This document shows, piece after piece, positions 27,939-39,391 of a stretch of 64,000 nucleotides of DNA (position 1 is its first letter; each line of letters starts with the position of its first letter). This DNA is from Erwinia sp. E_sp_B01_1. GTDB lineage: Bacteria > Pseudomonadota > Gammaproteobacteria > Enterobacterales > Enterobacteriaceae. Made by a program: the position numbers and the translations under genes. Below the pieces are notes generated by a model. It searched no databases and had not been told where the DNA came from. It saw only the letters and a program-made list of their open reading frames with translations. The stretch is from the NCBI RefSeq assembly GCF_036865545.1, contig NZ_CP142208.1, forward strand, positions 3,906,001 through 3,970,000, written 5' to 3'.

Positions 27939-29660
27939 TCAGAGGGGCCAGAGATGATCGATAATCAGCTGAACGTTACGGTTGCCGCGAAACTCATTGA
28001 TATCCAGTTTATAGGCCAGCTCAACCTGCCTGACGCTCGGGTCTGGCCACAGTTTGGTGTCGATGTTGAAGGCAATGCCGTCCAGTAACGGGCCGCCGCC
28101 AAGGGGTTCGACCATCACTTTCAGATGACGCTCGCCGACCAGCCGCTGCTGGATAAGCTTGAATTTGCCGTCAAACTGCGGCTCCGGGAAGGCCTGGCCC
28201 CAGGGTCCGGCTTCACGCAGCAGCTCTGCCGTCGGCAGCGTCAATTCCTGCGCCATCAGCTCGCCATCGGACCAGACCACGCCCTGAAGCGCTTCTGCAT
28301 CCAGCCACTCTCCCACCAGATCGCCAAAGTGCTGACGAAACTCGTCAAACTTCTCTTCCTGCAGCGACAGCCCGGCTGCCATCGCGTGACCGCCAAACTT
28401 GATGATCAAACCGGGATGCAGCGTATCCAGCCTTTCCAGCGCATCACGCATGTGCAACCCGGCGATGGAGCGGCCTGAGCCCTTCAGCGTGCCATCACCG
28501 GCAGGAGCAAAGGCGATAACCGGGCGGTGAAAACGCTCTTTCAGCCGCGAGGCCAGAATACCCACCACGCCCTGGTGCCACTCTGGGTGATACATCGCAA
28601 TCCCCAGCGGCAGGGCTTCACTGCTGCGCTCCAGCGCATCACAGAGTGCCAGCGCCTCGGTCTGCATTCCCTGTTCAATTTCTTTACGCGTCTGGTTCAG
28701 CGCGTCTAATTCGCTGGCCAGCATTCTGGCCTGGGCAATATCTTCACTCAGCAACAGCGCCACGCCAACTGACATGTCATCCAGCCTGCCAGCCGCATTA
28801 AGCCTGGGGCCGAGCGCAAACCCTAAATCGCTGGCCGCCAGTTGCCGGGCATCGCGATTGGCAATTTCCAGCAGCGCTTTGATGCCTGCCCGGCACTTAC
28901 CGGCGCGGATACGACTCAGCCCCTGCCAGACCAGAATGCGGTTATTAGCATCCAGCGGCACCACGTCTGCCACCGTGCCCAGCGCCACCAGATCCAGCAG
29001 TTCCGCCAGGTTTGGCAGCACTTCAACACCGCTGTCCCGCAGGCGGGCGCGCAGTGCGAGCATCAGGTAAAACGCCACGCCCACTCCCGCCAGAGAACGG
29101 GAAGGGAATGCACAATCCTCAAGATTGGGGTTAACGATGGCTTCAGCATCCGGCAGCGTTTCGCCAGGAAGGTGGTGATCGGTAATCACCACCCCGATGC
29201 CTTTTTCGTGCGCCAGCGCCACACCCGCGTGCGAGGAAATACCATTATCCACGGTGACAATAAGCTGAGCACCGCGCGCCGCGGCCTGCTCTACCACTTC
29301 CGGACTCAGGCCATAGCCATCATCGAAACGGTTGGGTACCAGGTATTTGATATTGCGGCCGCCCATGCTGCGTAGCGCCAGCACGGTCAGGGCAGTGCTG
29401 GTTGCGCCATCGGCATCAAAGTCGCCAACAATCATGATGCAGAGGTTGTCGGCCAGCGCTTTTTGCAGGATCTCAGCCGCCAGCGCTATACCGGAAAGCG
29501 ACTGGAAGGAGTGCAGATTTTTTGCCCCCCGCTCCAGTTCATCGGCCTGACGAACCCCCCGATGCAGATACAGACGGCGTAATAAAGGATGAAGCGTTGC
29601 GGGGAGTTCATCCCCCTCCACCACCTGGCGACGGCGGAGTTCTGTCGGGTTGTTTACCAC
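27939..29660 (-). CDS. recJ: Single-strand-specific 5'-3' exonuclease RecJ
   Basis: A DHH/DHHA1 phosphoesterase used in RecFOR recombination, mismatch repair and base excision. 573 residues (E. coli 577). Metal-binding motifs are visible: IVGDFDADGATST (about residue 78), VTVDNGISSHAG, and VVITDHHLPGE with the DHH triad, then the DHHA1-domain GGHAMAAG motif near residue 425. The start is a GTG at 29660, two bases after the dsbC stop, so expression is probably coupled to dsbC and xerD upstream, as in the E. coli xerD-dsbC-recJ operon. Confidence 0.96.
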   Translation of the reverse strand: MVNNPTELRRRQVVEGDELPATLHPLLRRLYLHRGVRQADELERGAKNLHSFQSLSGIALAAEILQKALADNLCIMIVGDFDADGATSTALTVLALRSMGGRNIKYLVPNRFDDGYGLSPEVVEQAAARGAQLIVTVDNGISSHAGVALAHEKGIGVVITDHHLPGETLPDAEAIVNPNLEDCAFPSRSLAGVGVAFYLMLALRARLRDSGVEVLPNLAELLDLVALGTVADVVPLDANNRILVWQGLSRIRAGKCRAGIKALLEIANRDARQLAASDLGFALGPRLNAAGRLDDMSVGVALLLSEDIAQARMLASELDALNQTRKEIEQGMQTEALALCDALERSSEALPLGIAMYHPEWHQGVVGILASRLKERFHRPVIAFAPAGDGTLKGSGRSIAGLHMRDALERLDTLHPGLIIKFGGHAMAAGLSLQEEKFDEFRQHFGDLVGEWLDAEALQGVVWSDGELMAQELTLPTAELLREAGPWGQAFPEPQFDGKFKLIQQRLVGERHLKVMVEPLGGGPLLDGIAFNIDTKLWPDPSVRQVELAYKLDINEFRGNRNVQLIIDHLWPL

Positions 29661-29662
29661 AC

Positions 29663-30367
29663 TCAGCCGCCTGCTTTCTGACTATCAAGTAACTGTTTCA
29701 TCTCTTTCGGCCCCTGATAGCCCGGGATCATCATGCCGTTCTGCAGCAGAATTGCTGGCGTGCCCTGGATGCCGTACAGGATCCCCAGTTTGTAGTGCTG
29801 GGAGAGATCGATTTTGCAGTCAATCGGGGAAATATCGCCGCCGTTCATCGCAGTAGTGAAGGCTTTTTTCGGATCGGCGGCACACCAGACAGATTCCATG
29901 TTTTTCGCTACCTGGCCATTCATCCCTTCCCTTGGGAAAGCGAGGTAACGCACGGTGATGCCTAATGCATTGTAGTCAGCCATCTCTGAGTGCAGCTTGC
30001 GGCAATAGCCACAGGTGATATCGGTGAATACCGTGATCACATGCTGCTCTTTCGGCGCTTTATACACGATCATCTCTTTGCTGAGCGCCTCGACCTTTTT
30101 CTCCAACAGCTTGTTGGTGACGTTCACCGGCTGGCCACCGCTGACATCATACAGCGGCCCCTGAATAAACTGTTTGCCGTCTTCCGTCACGTAGAGCACA
30201 CCGCTCTCAGTCAGCACGGTTTTCATGCCGGGCAGCGGCGAGGGCTGAATTTCAGTCTGCTGCAAACCTAATTTTTTCAGCGATTGCTGAATAGCCGCAT
30301 CGTCAGCGTGAGCCAGGCCGGCGATTGTCGTCATCAGCAAGGAAAATAACAGGTAATGCTTTTTCAT
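29663..30367 (-). CDS. dsbC: Thiol:disulfide isomerase DsbC
   Basis: Periplasmic V-shaped dimeric disulfide isomerase, kept reduced by DsbD. The precursor has 234 residues, with a cleavable signal peptide (MKKHYLLFSLLMTTIAGLAHA). The N-terminal dimerisation domain is followed by a thioredoxin-fold domain with the active site Cys119-Gly-Tyr-Cys122, and a cis-proline loop in GTPAILLQNG. The ATG at 30367 has AGGA upstream; longer in-frame readings would bury the signal peptide. It lies between xerD and recJ. Confidence 0.96.
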   Translation of the reverse strand: MKKHYLLFSLLMTTIAGLAHADDAAIQQSLKKLGLQQTEIQPSPLPGMKTVLTESGVLYVTEDGKQFIQGPLYDVSGGQPVNVTNKLLEKKVEALSKEMIVYKAPKEQHVITVFTDITCGYCRKLHSEMADYNALGITVRYLAFPREGMNGQVAKNMESVWCAADPKKAFTTAMNGGDISPIDCKIDLSQHYKLGILYGIQGTPAILLQNGMMIPGYQGPKEMKQLLDSQKAGG

Positions 30368-30419
30368 CGATTTGTCCTTAAAAGCCTCATTCGCGGGCCG
30401 TTTGTCGCAATCCGTCACG

Positions 30420-31313
30420 TCAGGCGCGGGGATGATGCTGTTGATGTAACTGCCGCAGCCGCTCGGTGGCGACATGCGTATAAATTTGCGTGGTCGAAAG
30501 ATCGCTGTGCCCTAAAAGCATTTGTACTACCCGCAAATCTGCACCGTGATTCAGCAGATGGGTGGCAAAAGCGTGGCGCAGAACGTGAGGTGAAAGCTTC
30601 TCGCTGTCGATCCCTGCCAGTGTGGCGTAATGTTTGATCCGATGCCAGAAAGTTTGCCGGGTCATCTGCCTGGCCCGGCTGCTGGGAAACAGCACATCCA
30701 GCGTCTGGCCGTTGAGCAGCCAGGGACGGCCATACTCCAGATACTGCTCCAGCCAGTGAACGGCCTCTTCGCCAAGCGGCACCAGGCGCTCTTTGTCCCC
30801 TTTACCAATTACCCGCACCACGCCCTGCCGCAGACTGACATTATTCAACGTCAGGGTAACCAGTTCGGTGACGCGCAGCCCGGTGGCATACAGCAGTTCC
30901 AGCATCGCTTTATCACGCAGTTCAATGGGCTGTTCGACACTGGGTGCCTGCAGCAGGCGATCAATCTGCGCTTCGCTGAGATCTTTGGGCAGCCGCTGGG
31001 GCAATTTGGGCGAGGCCAGTAAAGCGCTGGGATCGTCGTCGCGCAGTTTTTCGCGGTAGAGATACTGGAAAAGCCGGCGCATCGCGCTTAACAGGCGGGC
31101 CGAACTGGTGGCTTTATAGCCGCCCTCCACTCTCTCTGCCAGAAAGCCCTGCAGATCGACAGCATCCACCTTAAGCAAATTTGACGCATTGTGCTTCAGC
31201 CATTCAGCCAACGACATCAGATCGAGGCGATAGGAGGCCACCGTATTTTCAGCCAGATTGCGCTCTATCCACAAGGCATCAAGAAATTGATCGATCAGAT
31301 CGCTGTCCTGCAC
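30420..31313 (-). CDS. xerD: Site-specific tyrosine recombinase XerD
   Basis: With XerC resolves chromosome dimers at dif under FtsK control. About 297 residues (E. coli 298). The SAM-like N-terminal core-binding domain is followed by the catalytic domain carrying the conserved tetrad: Arg in YATGLRVTELV, His-x-x-Arg in LSPHVLRHAFATHLL, His in LLGHSDLSTTQ, and the nucleophile Tyr in TQIYTHV. I prefer the GTG at 31313 because AAGGGGAA precedes it by about six bases; a GTG 15 bases upstream lacks such a site. It is first in the xerD-dsbC-recJ operon. Confidence 0.96.
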   Translation of the reverse strand: MQDSDLIDQFLDALWIERNLAENTVASYRLDLMSLAEWLKHNASNLLKVDAVDLQGFLAERVEGGYKATSSARLLSAMRRLFQYLYREKLRDDDPSALLASPKLPQRLPKDLSEAQIDRLLQAPSVEQPIELRDKAMLELLYATGLRVTELVTLTLNNVSLRQGVVRVIGKGDKERLVPLGEEAVHWLEQYLEYGRPWLLNGQTLDVLFPSSRARQMTRQTFWHRIKHYATLAGIDSEKLSPHVLRHAFATHLLNHGADLRVVQMLLGHSDLSTTQIYTHVATERLRQLHQQHHPRA

Positions 31314-31368
31314 GTCTTCCCCTTTCACTGACTAAGGTCGGCCTACTACGCCGCTGAGGCTCAATTCT

Positions 31369-31376
31369 GATATAAT
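31369..31376 (+). promoter_or_regulatory. Extended -10 promoter of fldB (TG-A-TATAAT)
   Basis: A consensus TATAAT preceded by TG at the extended -10 position lies about 37 bp before the fldB start. No good -35 is visible, as usual for extended -10 promoters. Confidence 0.55.
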
Positions 31377-31412
31377 CCGCGCCATTGCACCAGGTCAATT
31401 GAGTTATCGGAT

Positions 31413-31931
31413 ATGAATATCGGTCTTTTTTATGGTTCCAGTACCTGCTACACCGAAATGGCAGCAGAGAAGATCCGCGATTTCATCGGCGAGGATCTCG
31501 TCACCCTGCACAATCTGAAAGACGATGCGCCGCAGTTGATGGAGCAGTATGACATGCTGATCCTCGGCATCCCAACCTGGGATTTCGGCGAACTCCAGGA
31601 GGACTGGGAGGCGATCTGGACCGAGCTGCCTGCGCTGAATTTACAGGGTAAAGTGGTGGCACTTTACGGCATGGGTGACCAGGGCGAATACAGTGAATGG
31701 TTCCTGGATGCGCTGGGAATGCTGCACGATGTGCTGACCCCGTCAGGCGTTAAATTTGTCGGCTACTGGCCTAATGAAGGCTATGAGTTCACCAGCAAAA
31801 AACCGCTGACCGCAGACGGTACGCAGTTTGTCGGGCTGGCGCTGGATGATATCAATCAGTTTGAAGCTACCGACGATCGCATTGCTCAGTGGTGCGAACA
31901 GATCCTCACGGAGATGGCCGATACGCTGTAA
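31413..31931 (+). CDS. fldB: Flavodoxin 2
   Basis: A 172-residue FMN-binding low-potential electron carrier (E. coli FldB 173). The phosphate-binding loop [18 protein letters not shown] is at the N-terminus. FMN-contact loops are seen in [14 protein letters not shown] and [15 protein letters not shown]. The long-chain flavodoxin insertion is present. It is divergent from xerD, in the same place as in E. coli, and convergent with cptA. Confidence 0.95.
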   Translation: MNIGLFYGSSTCYTEMAAEKIRDFIGEDLVTLHNLKDDAPQLMEQYDMLILGIPTWDFGELQEDWEAIWTELPALNLQGKVVALYGMGDQGEYSEWFLDALGMLHDVLTPSGVKFVGYWPNEGYEFTSKKPLTADGTQFVGLALDDINQFEATDDRIAQWCEQILTEMADTL

Positions 31932-31937
31932 ATGCTG

Positions 31938-32336
31938 TCAGCCTGGCATCAAAAGTTGCTGGCGCAGTTGGCGCCACTCTTCTTCATCCATGCTGTCACG
32001 CAGTAGCCAGAGTTTCTCTTTCTCACCCGCTGGAGTGCGCAGCGCCAGTAAAATGGCCTGGCGTGTCATCCAGGGGCGGCCACAAATCTGCCATCGCTTC
32101 TGCCGCCAGTGCACCTGCCTGTTTTCCAGCAGTGAGATATCACCTTCGCGACTGCGAATACGACGCTGGCTGCGCACGCATTCAAACACCACCAGCGTTA
32201 ACAACATCACCCATACCACCGTGAAGCTGGCAGGCCAGGGAGCCAGTAACAGCGCAAGGACCACCACGCCGTGCAGCACTAAAGAGAGCCACTGCGCACG
32301 CCATGAGATCCGCAGATCAGAGTGCCACAGGGCCAC
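31938..32336 (-). CDS. cptA: CptA/YgfX membrane protein
   Basis: A small inner-membrane protein (about 132 residues) with two N-terminal transmembrane helices ([15 protein letters not shown] and [15 protein letters not shown]) and a cytosolic tail ending in [15 protein letters not shown]. In E. coli it is described as the toxin-like partner of SdhE/CptB, inhibiting the cytoskeletal proteins MreB and FtsZ when overproduced. The start is assigned to a GTG at 32336, giving the family N-terminus [16 protein letters not shown]; it overlaps the sdhE 3' end by 20 bases. A TTG farther upstream would add 11 poorly supported residues. Confidence 0.88.
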   Translation of the reverse strand: MALWHSDLRISWRAQWLSLVLHGVVVLALLLAPWPASFTVVWVMLLTLVVFECVRSQRRIRSREGDISLLENRQVHWRQKRWQICGRPWMTRQAILLALRTPAGEKEKLWLLRDSMDEEEWRQLRQQLLMPG

Positions 32337-32583
32337 GTTGCTGATTTCGCTGTTGGATGAGATGCACAATACGCTTCAGTTCAGCATCATCCGGCTCACC
32401 GTGATTCATCAGCCAGTTAAAGAGGTCAGGATCGGGGCTTTCCAGCAGACGCACAAACTGCTGCTTGTCGTGGTCGTTCAGCGAATCGTACTCAAATTTA
32501 AAGAACGGCATGATGGCGATATCCAGTTCAAGCATACCCCGGCGGCACGCCCAGTGAACCCGGGCTTTATTAGTAATATCCAT
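32317..32583 (-). CDS. sdhE: FAD assembly factor SdhE
   Basis: Promotes covalent flavinylation of succinate dehydrogenase and fumarate reductase. 88 residues, with the essential RGxxE motif in CRRGMLELD (about residue 15) and the ending NQQRGPVAL, as in E. coli (88 residues). Two in-frame ATGs lie nine bases apart; the second (32583) gives the family length. It is translationally coupled to cptA by overlap and divergent from ygfZ. Confidence 0.94.
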   Translation of the reverse strand: MDITNKARVHWACRRGMLELDIAIMPFFKFEYDSLNDHDKQQFVRLLESPDPDLFNWLMNHGEPDDAELKRIVHLIQQRNQQRGPVAL

Positions 32584-32799
32584 GTTATCCATCGTCAGTC
32601 AGTCAAACAGGGGGCCAGTGTAGCGCTTTTTTAACCTGATGTTGATGGCGTAGTTGTCAGGTTGCGTATAGCTTCTGAAAGCAGGCGCAAACGTTGCAGG
32701 GTTATCACGCGATTTGTGCCTCCTTTTCAGGAAACAGGTTGCAAAGCCAGTGGGCTCTTTTAACATGAAAGGCATAGCTTCCCTATTCAGGATGGAATC

Positions 32800-33783
32800 A
32801 TGCCGACACTCTCTTTCCCACCCCGTCATCCCACGGCCTCTTCTCGCCTGCCGCTCACGCTGATCTCGCTGGAAGAGTGGGCGCTGGTGACGGTTACCGG
32901 CGCCGACCGCGTCAGCTACCTGCAGGGTCAGGTGACGCTGGATATCGCCGCGCTGGGAACCAACAGCCATCTGCCTGCTGCACATTGTGATGCCAAAGGT
33001 AAAATGTGGAGTAATCTGCGTCTGTTTCACCGTGGGGAAGGACTCGCCTATCTGGAGCGTCGCAGCCTGCGGGATAACCAGATTACCGAACTGAAAAAAT
33101 ATGCGGTGTTCGCTAAAGTGACCATTCAGGCTGACGATCAGGCCGTGCTGCTGGGCGTTGCGGGTTTTCAGGCCCGCTCAGCGTTGAGCAATTTCTTTGA
33201 GCAGTTACCCGATGCAGAAAATCCGGTAGTGCAGCAGGATGACACCACGCTACTGTGGTTTGCTTCTCCCGCTGAACGCTTTCTGCTGGTCACCAGCGAA
33301 GAGAAGGCTCAGGCTTTGCGACAGGGGCTGGAAGGCGAAGCGCAGCTGAATGACAGCGCCCAGTGGCTGGCACTGAATATTGAAGCGGGATTCCCGGTTA
33401 TTGATAGCGTGACCAGCGCACAGTTTATCCCTCAGGCAACCAACCTTCAGGCGCTGGACGCCATCAGCTTTAAAAAAGGCTGTTATACCGGTCAGGAGAT
33501 GGTGGCCCGAGCCAAATTCCGGGGTGCTAACAAGCGCGCACTTTACTGGCTGGCAGGCACCGCTGGTCATCTCCCTGCTGCGAATGATTCGCTGGAAATG
33601 AAGCTGGGTGAGAACTGGCGGCGGACTGGCACCATCCTTTCTGCCTGCCAGTTAGATAATGGTGAAGTGTGGGTTCAGGCGGTGTTGAACAACGATTTGG
33701 AGCCGGAAACTGAACTCCGCGTTCAGGGTGATGATGGCGGCAAACTGGCTATTCAGCCGTTGCCCTATTCGCTGACTGAGTAA
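32800..33783 (+). CDS. ygfZ: tRNA-modifying / Fe-S cluster repair protein YgfZ
   Basis: A folate-binding GcvT-like protein that supports activity of certain iron-sulfur enzymes such as MiaB. 327 residues (E. coli 326). The diagnostic motif K-x-G-C-Y-x-G-Q-E appears in [19 protein letters not shown] (about residues 224-242), including the conserved cysteine. It is divergent from sdhE, another flavin or cluster maturation gene, as in E. coli. Confidence 0.96.
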   Translation: MPTLSFPPRHPTASSRLPLTLISLEEWALVTVTGADRVSYLQGQVTLDIAALGTNSHLPAAHCDAKGKMWSNLRLFHRGEGLAYLERRSLRDNQITELKKYAVFAKVTIQADDQAVLLGVAGFQARSALSNFFEQLPDAENPVVQQDDTTLLWFASPAERFLLVTSEEKAQALRQGLEGEAQLNDSAQWLALNIEAGFPVIDSVTSAQFIPQATNLQALDAISFKKGCYTGQEMVARAKFRGANKRALYWLAGTAGHLPAANDSLEMKLGENWRRTGTILSACQLDNGEVWVQAVLNNDLEPETELRVQGDDGGKLAIQPLPYSLTE

Positions 33784-33789
33784 AAATTC

Positions 33790-33813
33790 AAGGGGCCGGA
33801 TGGCCCCTTTTTT
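33790..33813. terminator. Bidirectional terminator between ygfZ and yqfA
   Basis: Stem AAGGGGCC / GGCCCCTT with a GGAT loop and a T6 run on the plus strand, 7 bp after the ygfZ stop. Its T run reaches the stop of the convergent yqfA gene. An A5 run on the other side gives weaker activity in the opposite direction. Confidence 0.85.
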
Positions 33814-34462
33814 ACTTCACGTAGAGGTAAATTGCCAGGAAGTGACAAACGCTGCCGCCCAGTACAAAGCCATGCCAGATGGCGTGATTGTAGGGAATGC
33901 GTTTTGAGACATAAAAGATTACCCCCAGCGAATAGATGATCCCGCCCGCTGCCAGCAGCCAGATCCCGCCCGGAGAGAGCTTCAACGCCAGCTGATAAAC
34001 CACAATCAGCGAAAGCCAGCCCATCAGCAAATAGGTAATCACCGACAGGGCTTCAAAACGGTGCACAAAAGCCAGCTTAAACAACACGCCCAACAGCGCC
34101 AGGCTCCAGATCACTGCCATCAGCCCATGCGCCAGCGGCGACTTCAGTCCAACCAGCAGAAACGGCGTGTAGGTGCCGGCAATCAGAATATAGATCGCAC
34201 AGTGATCCAATTTTTGCAGCCAGAGCTTGGCAGCAGGATGAGGAATAGCATGATAGAGAGTGGAAGCCAGAAACAGCAGGATCATACTGCCGCCGTACAG
34301 GCTGTAACTGGTAATAGCGATGGCGCTGGCCTGGCTGGCTGCGGCCTGAGTCAGCATCAGCACCAGACCCACAATGCCGAAAATAAAACCAATACCGTGG
34401 CTGATGCTGTTAGCCACTTCTTCCGCCAGCGAATAGCCGGCCGTAACAGTTTTCATGGTCAT
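33812..34462 (-). CDS. yqfA: Hemolysin III family membrane protein YqfA/TrhA
   Basis: A seven-helix inner-membrane protein of the PAQR/HlyIII superfamily, about 216 residues (E. coli 219). The metal-binding signature residues are present: [28 protein letters not shown], and the terminal [16 protein letters not shown] with its histidines. In E. coli it affects membrane energetics and fatty-acid homeostasis. Start choice (34462 or 34456) is uncertain because the ribosome site is weak. Confidence 0.92.
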   Translation of the reverse strand: MTMKTVTAGYSLAEEVANSISHGIGFIFGIVGLVLMLTQAAASQASAIAITSYSLYGGSMILLFLASTLYHAIPHPAAKLWLQKLDHCAIYILIAGTYTPFLLVGLKSPLAHGLMAVIWSLALLGVLFKLAFVHRFEALSVITYLLMGWLSLIVVYQLALKLSPGGIWLLAAGGIIYSLGVIFYVSKRIPYNHAIWHGFVLGGSVCHFLAIYLYVK

Positions 34463-34722
34463 AAATGGGGGAGACTCCCTGCCCTGCACGGGCTTGTATT
34501 CTTGCTTAACCGGGCTATTAAAATGACAACAGCAAACAGATTATTGTCGCTTCGACCAAATAGTGAACATTACCAGCCTAACTGAGAATAATTTCAGAGT
34601 ACACATGTAAGCTTAAAATAATCTGTGAAGGGGTGTAACACTGACTTTAAGGCGGGATTTGCCGGGCCGTTTCCCTTACACTGGTTGCCAAATTTTTTCT
34701 TCATGGAAGTGTCGAGGCCGCC

Positions 34723-35331
34723 ATGTCCGGGAATGTATCCGTATTAGATTTCGGTGAAATGACAGACGTTATTCAGTTTCTGATGGAGCTGGATAAACTG
34801 AAAAGTGTTGAACGCCGCACCAGACTTATTGGCAATGCGCGCCATGAGAATTCGGCAGAGCATAGCTGGCAGCTCGCCGTAGCCGCCATGAGCCTGGCAC
34901 CCTATTCCGGTATGCAGTTAAATGTGCAGCGCGTGGTGCAGATGGCTTTATTGCATGACGTGGTGGAAATTGATGCCGGTGATGTCATGGTTTATGACCT
35001 CGCCGCACGCGAGTCGATTCAGGCGCAGGAAGTGGCCGCTGCCGACCGTATTTTTGCCCTGCTTCCCGCCGCGTTATGCGATAAATTCCGCGCGTTGTGG
35101 GATGAATATGAAGCCGGTGAAACGCCCGAAGCCCGCTTCGCCAATATGCTCGATCGCGCTCTGCCTATTATTCAGAACCTGCACAACCAGGGACAAAGCT
35201 GGAAAGAGAATCAGATCCGCCTTGAACAGGTTGTCAGCCGCAACGCGCTTATTGCCCGGGAGTGGCCAGCGCTGTGGAATCACCTTAAACAGCATCTGGA
35301 CCGGGCGCATCAACAAGGCTGGCTGCTGTAA
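34723..35331 (+). CDS. HD-domain phosphohydrolase (HD_3, YfbR/HDDC2-like)
   Basis: A 202-residue metal-dependent phosphohydrolase resembling 5'-deoxynucleotidases. The motif order is right: His41 in NARHENSAEHSW, His78-Asp79 in ALLHDVVEIDAGD, and a distal Asp near 143 in NMLDRALPI. Its stop codon overlaps the start of the RpiR regulator gene by one base, so the two are translated together. A nucleotidase-like enzyme in a beta-glucoside PTS/RpiR locus is unusual; it might instead act on a sugar phosphate. Related proteins are usually encoded elsewhere. Confidence 0.82.
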   Translation: MSGNVSVLDFGEMTDVIQFLMELDKLKSVERRTRLIGNARHENSAEHSWQLAVAAMSLAPYSGMQLNVQRVVQMALLHDVVEIDAGDVMVYDLAARESIQAQEVAAADRIFALLPAALCDKFRALWDEYEAGETPEARFANMLDRALPIIQNLHNQGQSWKENQIRLEQVVSRNALIAREWPALWNHLKQHLDRAHQQGWLL

Positions 35332-36058
35332 TGTTTACCCATCACAACCTCGCCACCCTCAACAGTCTGGAATTACAGGTTTATAATTACGCCATTAAAA
35401 ATCGCGATAAGGTGATGTATATGACCATTCGCGAACTCTCGGATGCGGCGCAGGTTTCCACCACCACCGTGCTGCGTTTTTGCCGCAAAATGCACTGTGA
35501 AGGCTATTCAGAATTTCGCATCCGTTTCAAACTCTATCTTGAACAGGAACAGCAGCAGCCAGGCTATTCCGGAGTCAGTGAAATCGTCAGTTTTTTTAAA
35601 AGCATTAACAATGAAGAGTTTGAAAGTTTAATTGATCAGGCGGTTAAGCATCTGGTGCGGGCCGAACGAATTATATTCGTCGGTGCCGGAACATCAGGTA
35701 CGCTGGGAAAATATGGCGCAAGGTTTTTTCCAACATAGGGAAATTCAGCAATTATATTGATGACCCCTATTACCCTGTTAACAGTGATATGTATAAAGAG
35801 GCCGTCGCCATTATATTATCGGTTTCAGGTGAAACGCCGGAAATAATTCGCCTGGCCAGTCAGTTTAGTTTTCATCAGTGCCAGGTGATCTCGATCACTA
35901 ATAATGATAACTCCTCGCTGGCTAAAATGGCCGATTTCAATCTTTCCTACCATATGCCGCAGCTGCTGGTCTCCGGCGAGTACGATGTCACTACTCAGGT
36001 GCCTGTTATCTATATTCTGGAAACCATTGGTCGCAGGCTGGCTGGCAAGCTGAAATAA
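35331..36058 (+). pseudogene. RpiR-family sugar-phosphate-sensing regulator, broken by a one-base frameshift
   Basis: The N-terminal RpiR helix-turn-helix (MTIRELSDAAQVSTTTVLRFCRK, about residues 30-52) and the start of the SIS domain (FVGAGTSGTLGKYGARFF) end at a stop at 35738. The rest of the SIS domain (ILSVSGETPEIIRLA onward) lies in another frame ending at 36058. One more T in the T6 run at 35724-35729 restores a 242-residue RpiR protein. It is coupled to the HD hydrolase gene and lies upstream of the beta-glucoside PTS. A perfect inverted repeat at 36081-36109 is its likely operator. Confidence 0.85.
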
Positions 36059-36080
36059 AAAACACCCTGTTTTTTCCATG

Positions 36081-36109
36081 TAACAAATCACATCAGCGGT
36101 GATTTGTTA
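36081..36109. promoter_or_regulatory. Perfect 11-bp inverted repeat, candidate RpiR operator
   Basis: TAACAAATCAC and its exact complement are separated by seven bases, 110 bp upstream of the PTS gene and just after the RpiR stop. No T run follows, so a terminator is less likely. Position suggests control of the PTS-bglA operon. The remaining 36110-36218 contains AT-rich promoter-like sequence. Confidence 0.55.
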
Positions 36110-36218
36110 TATCGTGACAATATTCCATTCCTTGTTAAACTCGCGGTAATAATAAAAAACCCATAGCTTACCTGGTATTTCATCCGGGAAGCAAAGGTAC
36201 CCTACCGAGGAGAACCGC

Positions 36219-37721
36219 ATGGCTCTGAATTATGCTCAGTCCGCAGTGGAAATAATCAATCTGATTGGTGGCAGCGACAACGTGATCAATGTCACACATT
36301 GTGCCACCCGGCTGCGGTTTATATTAAAGGAACGTGAAGAGGTCAATAAAGAACAATTAAAACGGGTGGAAGGCGTTATTACCGTTATTGAGGCCGGCGG
36401 CCAGCTTCAGGTGGTAATTGGCAATCACGTGGGTGAAGCCTATCAGGAAGTGTTAAAAAGGGTCAGCGTGGATGAAAATGCCGCTGTTTCTGCGCCCAAC
36501 GTTGGCATTGTCAGCAGACTGATGGATATTATCTCCAGTATCTTTGCCCCTTTCCTCTATCCTCTGGCCGCCTGTGGTGTACTGCAGGGGATCTTATCGC
36601 TGGTAACGGCGCTGGGCTGGATGGATCAGGCCAGTGGCGCTTACCGCATCCTCAATTTTGTTTCCTGGACCGGATTTACCTTCCTGCCCGTCATGGTGGC
36701 TTTTACCGCCGCGAAGAAATTCAACGTTAATCCGTTCACCGCCGTGATTGCCGCCTGTGCGCTGGTCAGTCCTGACTATATGAACATGCTGACGGCCAAT
36801 AAGATCCTGCTGGCGAACTCTGCCGATCCGGCAATGCAAATGCTGATGAAAGAGGCAGTGAACAATCCGGAAATTGCGAAGGTGCTGGCTGAAGTGGCTG
36901 GTGTGCCGGTTAACGCGCCAGCGCTGGAGTTCTTCGGCCTGCCGGTGAAATACCTGAGCTACACCGCTTCAGTTATCCCGATCATTCTGATGGTCTGGGT
37001 GATGTCTTATATCCAGCACTTTTTCGAACGCGTGCTGCCGTTAGTGATCCGCAATCTGTTCACCCCGATGTTCTGTATTGCCATTATGGTGCCGCTGACC
37101 CTGCTGGCTTTCGGCCCGGTAGGCAATGCCATTGGTGGGGCTATCGGCGGTGTTTATAACACGCTTTATGGCCTCAGCCCGGTTATTGCAGGCTTTGTGG
37201 TGGGCGCATTGTGGATGCCGCTGGTCACGCTGGGTGTCCACTGGGGGATTACGCCAGTGACGGTAGGCAACTACGCCACCCTGGGCTACGACACCTTCAC
37301 CGGGCTACAGGCCTCGGCGGTGTTTGCCATGGCGGGGGCCACCTTTGGCGTCTGGCTCAAGGCGAAAGATCAGGAGATGAAGCGGGTCTCTCTTTCAGCC
37401 GGAATGACCGCGCTGTTTGGCATCACTGAACCTGCCATTTACGGCGTGGCCCTGCGGCTGAAGCGCCCGATGATTTGCGGCTGCCTGGCCGGGGCTATCG
37501 GCGGTTCGGTGGCCGGGTTCTTTAATGCTGTCTCCTGGAGCTACTGCCTGCCAGGGATTGCCGTGCTGCCGGTGTTCTTTAAAGAGGGGCATATGCCGCA
37601 GTTTATCGGCTTCCTGATCTCGATCGGCACGGCATTTATGCTGGGCGTGATCTTCACCTGGTTCGCTGGATTCAAAGAACAGCCTGTCAGCACCACAACG
37701 TTGAAGCCTGCAAAGGCGTGA
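36219..37721 (+). CDS. Beta-glucoside PTS IIBC permease, AscF-like
   Basis: Imports and phosphorylates aryl-beta-glucosides or cellobiose-like sugars. 500 residues. The IIB domain has the phosphocysteine Cys28 in NVTHCATRLRF, followed by a IIC domain (about residues 105-480) with the usual hydrophobic helices and GITEPAIYGVALRLKRP. There is no IIA domain at the C-terminus, unlike BglF, so phosphate must come from a separate IIA such as Crr. GAGGAG precedes the ATG. It is followed 54 bp later by bglA, whose product splits the imported phospho-sugar. Confidence 0.93.
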   Translation: MALNYAQSAVEIINLIGGSDNVINVTHCATRLRFILKEREEVNKEQLKRVEGVITVIEAGGQLQVVIGNHVGEAYQEVLKRVSVDENAAVSAPNVGIVSRLMDIISSIFAPFLYPLAACGVLQGILSLVTALGWMDQASGAYRILNFVSWTGFTFLPVMVAFTAAKKFNVNPFTAVIAACALVSPDYMNMLTANKILLANSADPAMQMLMKEAVNNPEIAKVLAEVAGVPVNAPALEFFGLPVKYLSYTASVIPIILMVWVMSYIQHFFERVLPLVIRNLFTPMFCIAIMVPLTLLAFGPVGNAIGGAIGGVYNTLYGLSPVIAGFVVGALWMPLVTLGVHWGITPVTVGNYATLGYDTFTGLQASAVFAMAGATFGVWLKAKDQEMKRVSLSAGMTALFGITEPAIYGVALRLKRPMICGCLAGAIGGSVAGFFNAVSWSYCLPGIAVLPVFFKEGHMPQFIGFLISIGTAFMLGVIFTWFAGFKEQPVSTTTLKPAKA

Positions 37722-39188
<1,467 letters not shown>

Positions 39189-39391
39189 TCGCCAGTCATG
39201 GCGAGAAGTTGTAAAGCCTGAGTCAGTGTAGTGACTGGAATCGCTGAGAGTGCTGATGTACCCGAAGTCAGCCAGGTGCCCAAAAAACCGGGGATTTTTT
39301 CCCCGGTTCGGCTGAATCGCCTGAATGAATGACCTGGTTTCAGAAAGGAGCAAGTGCAGGCAATTCTGTCTCCCTGCAACAGGGTGCATTT

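Noticed and set aside
36081..36109. The inverted repeat as a terminator of the RpiR gene
   Set aside because: No T run follows on either strand, and arms are AT-rich; an operator is more likely.
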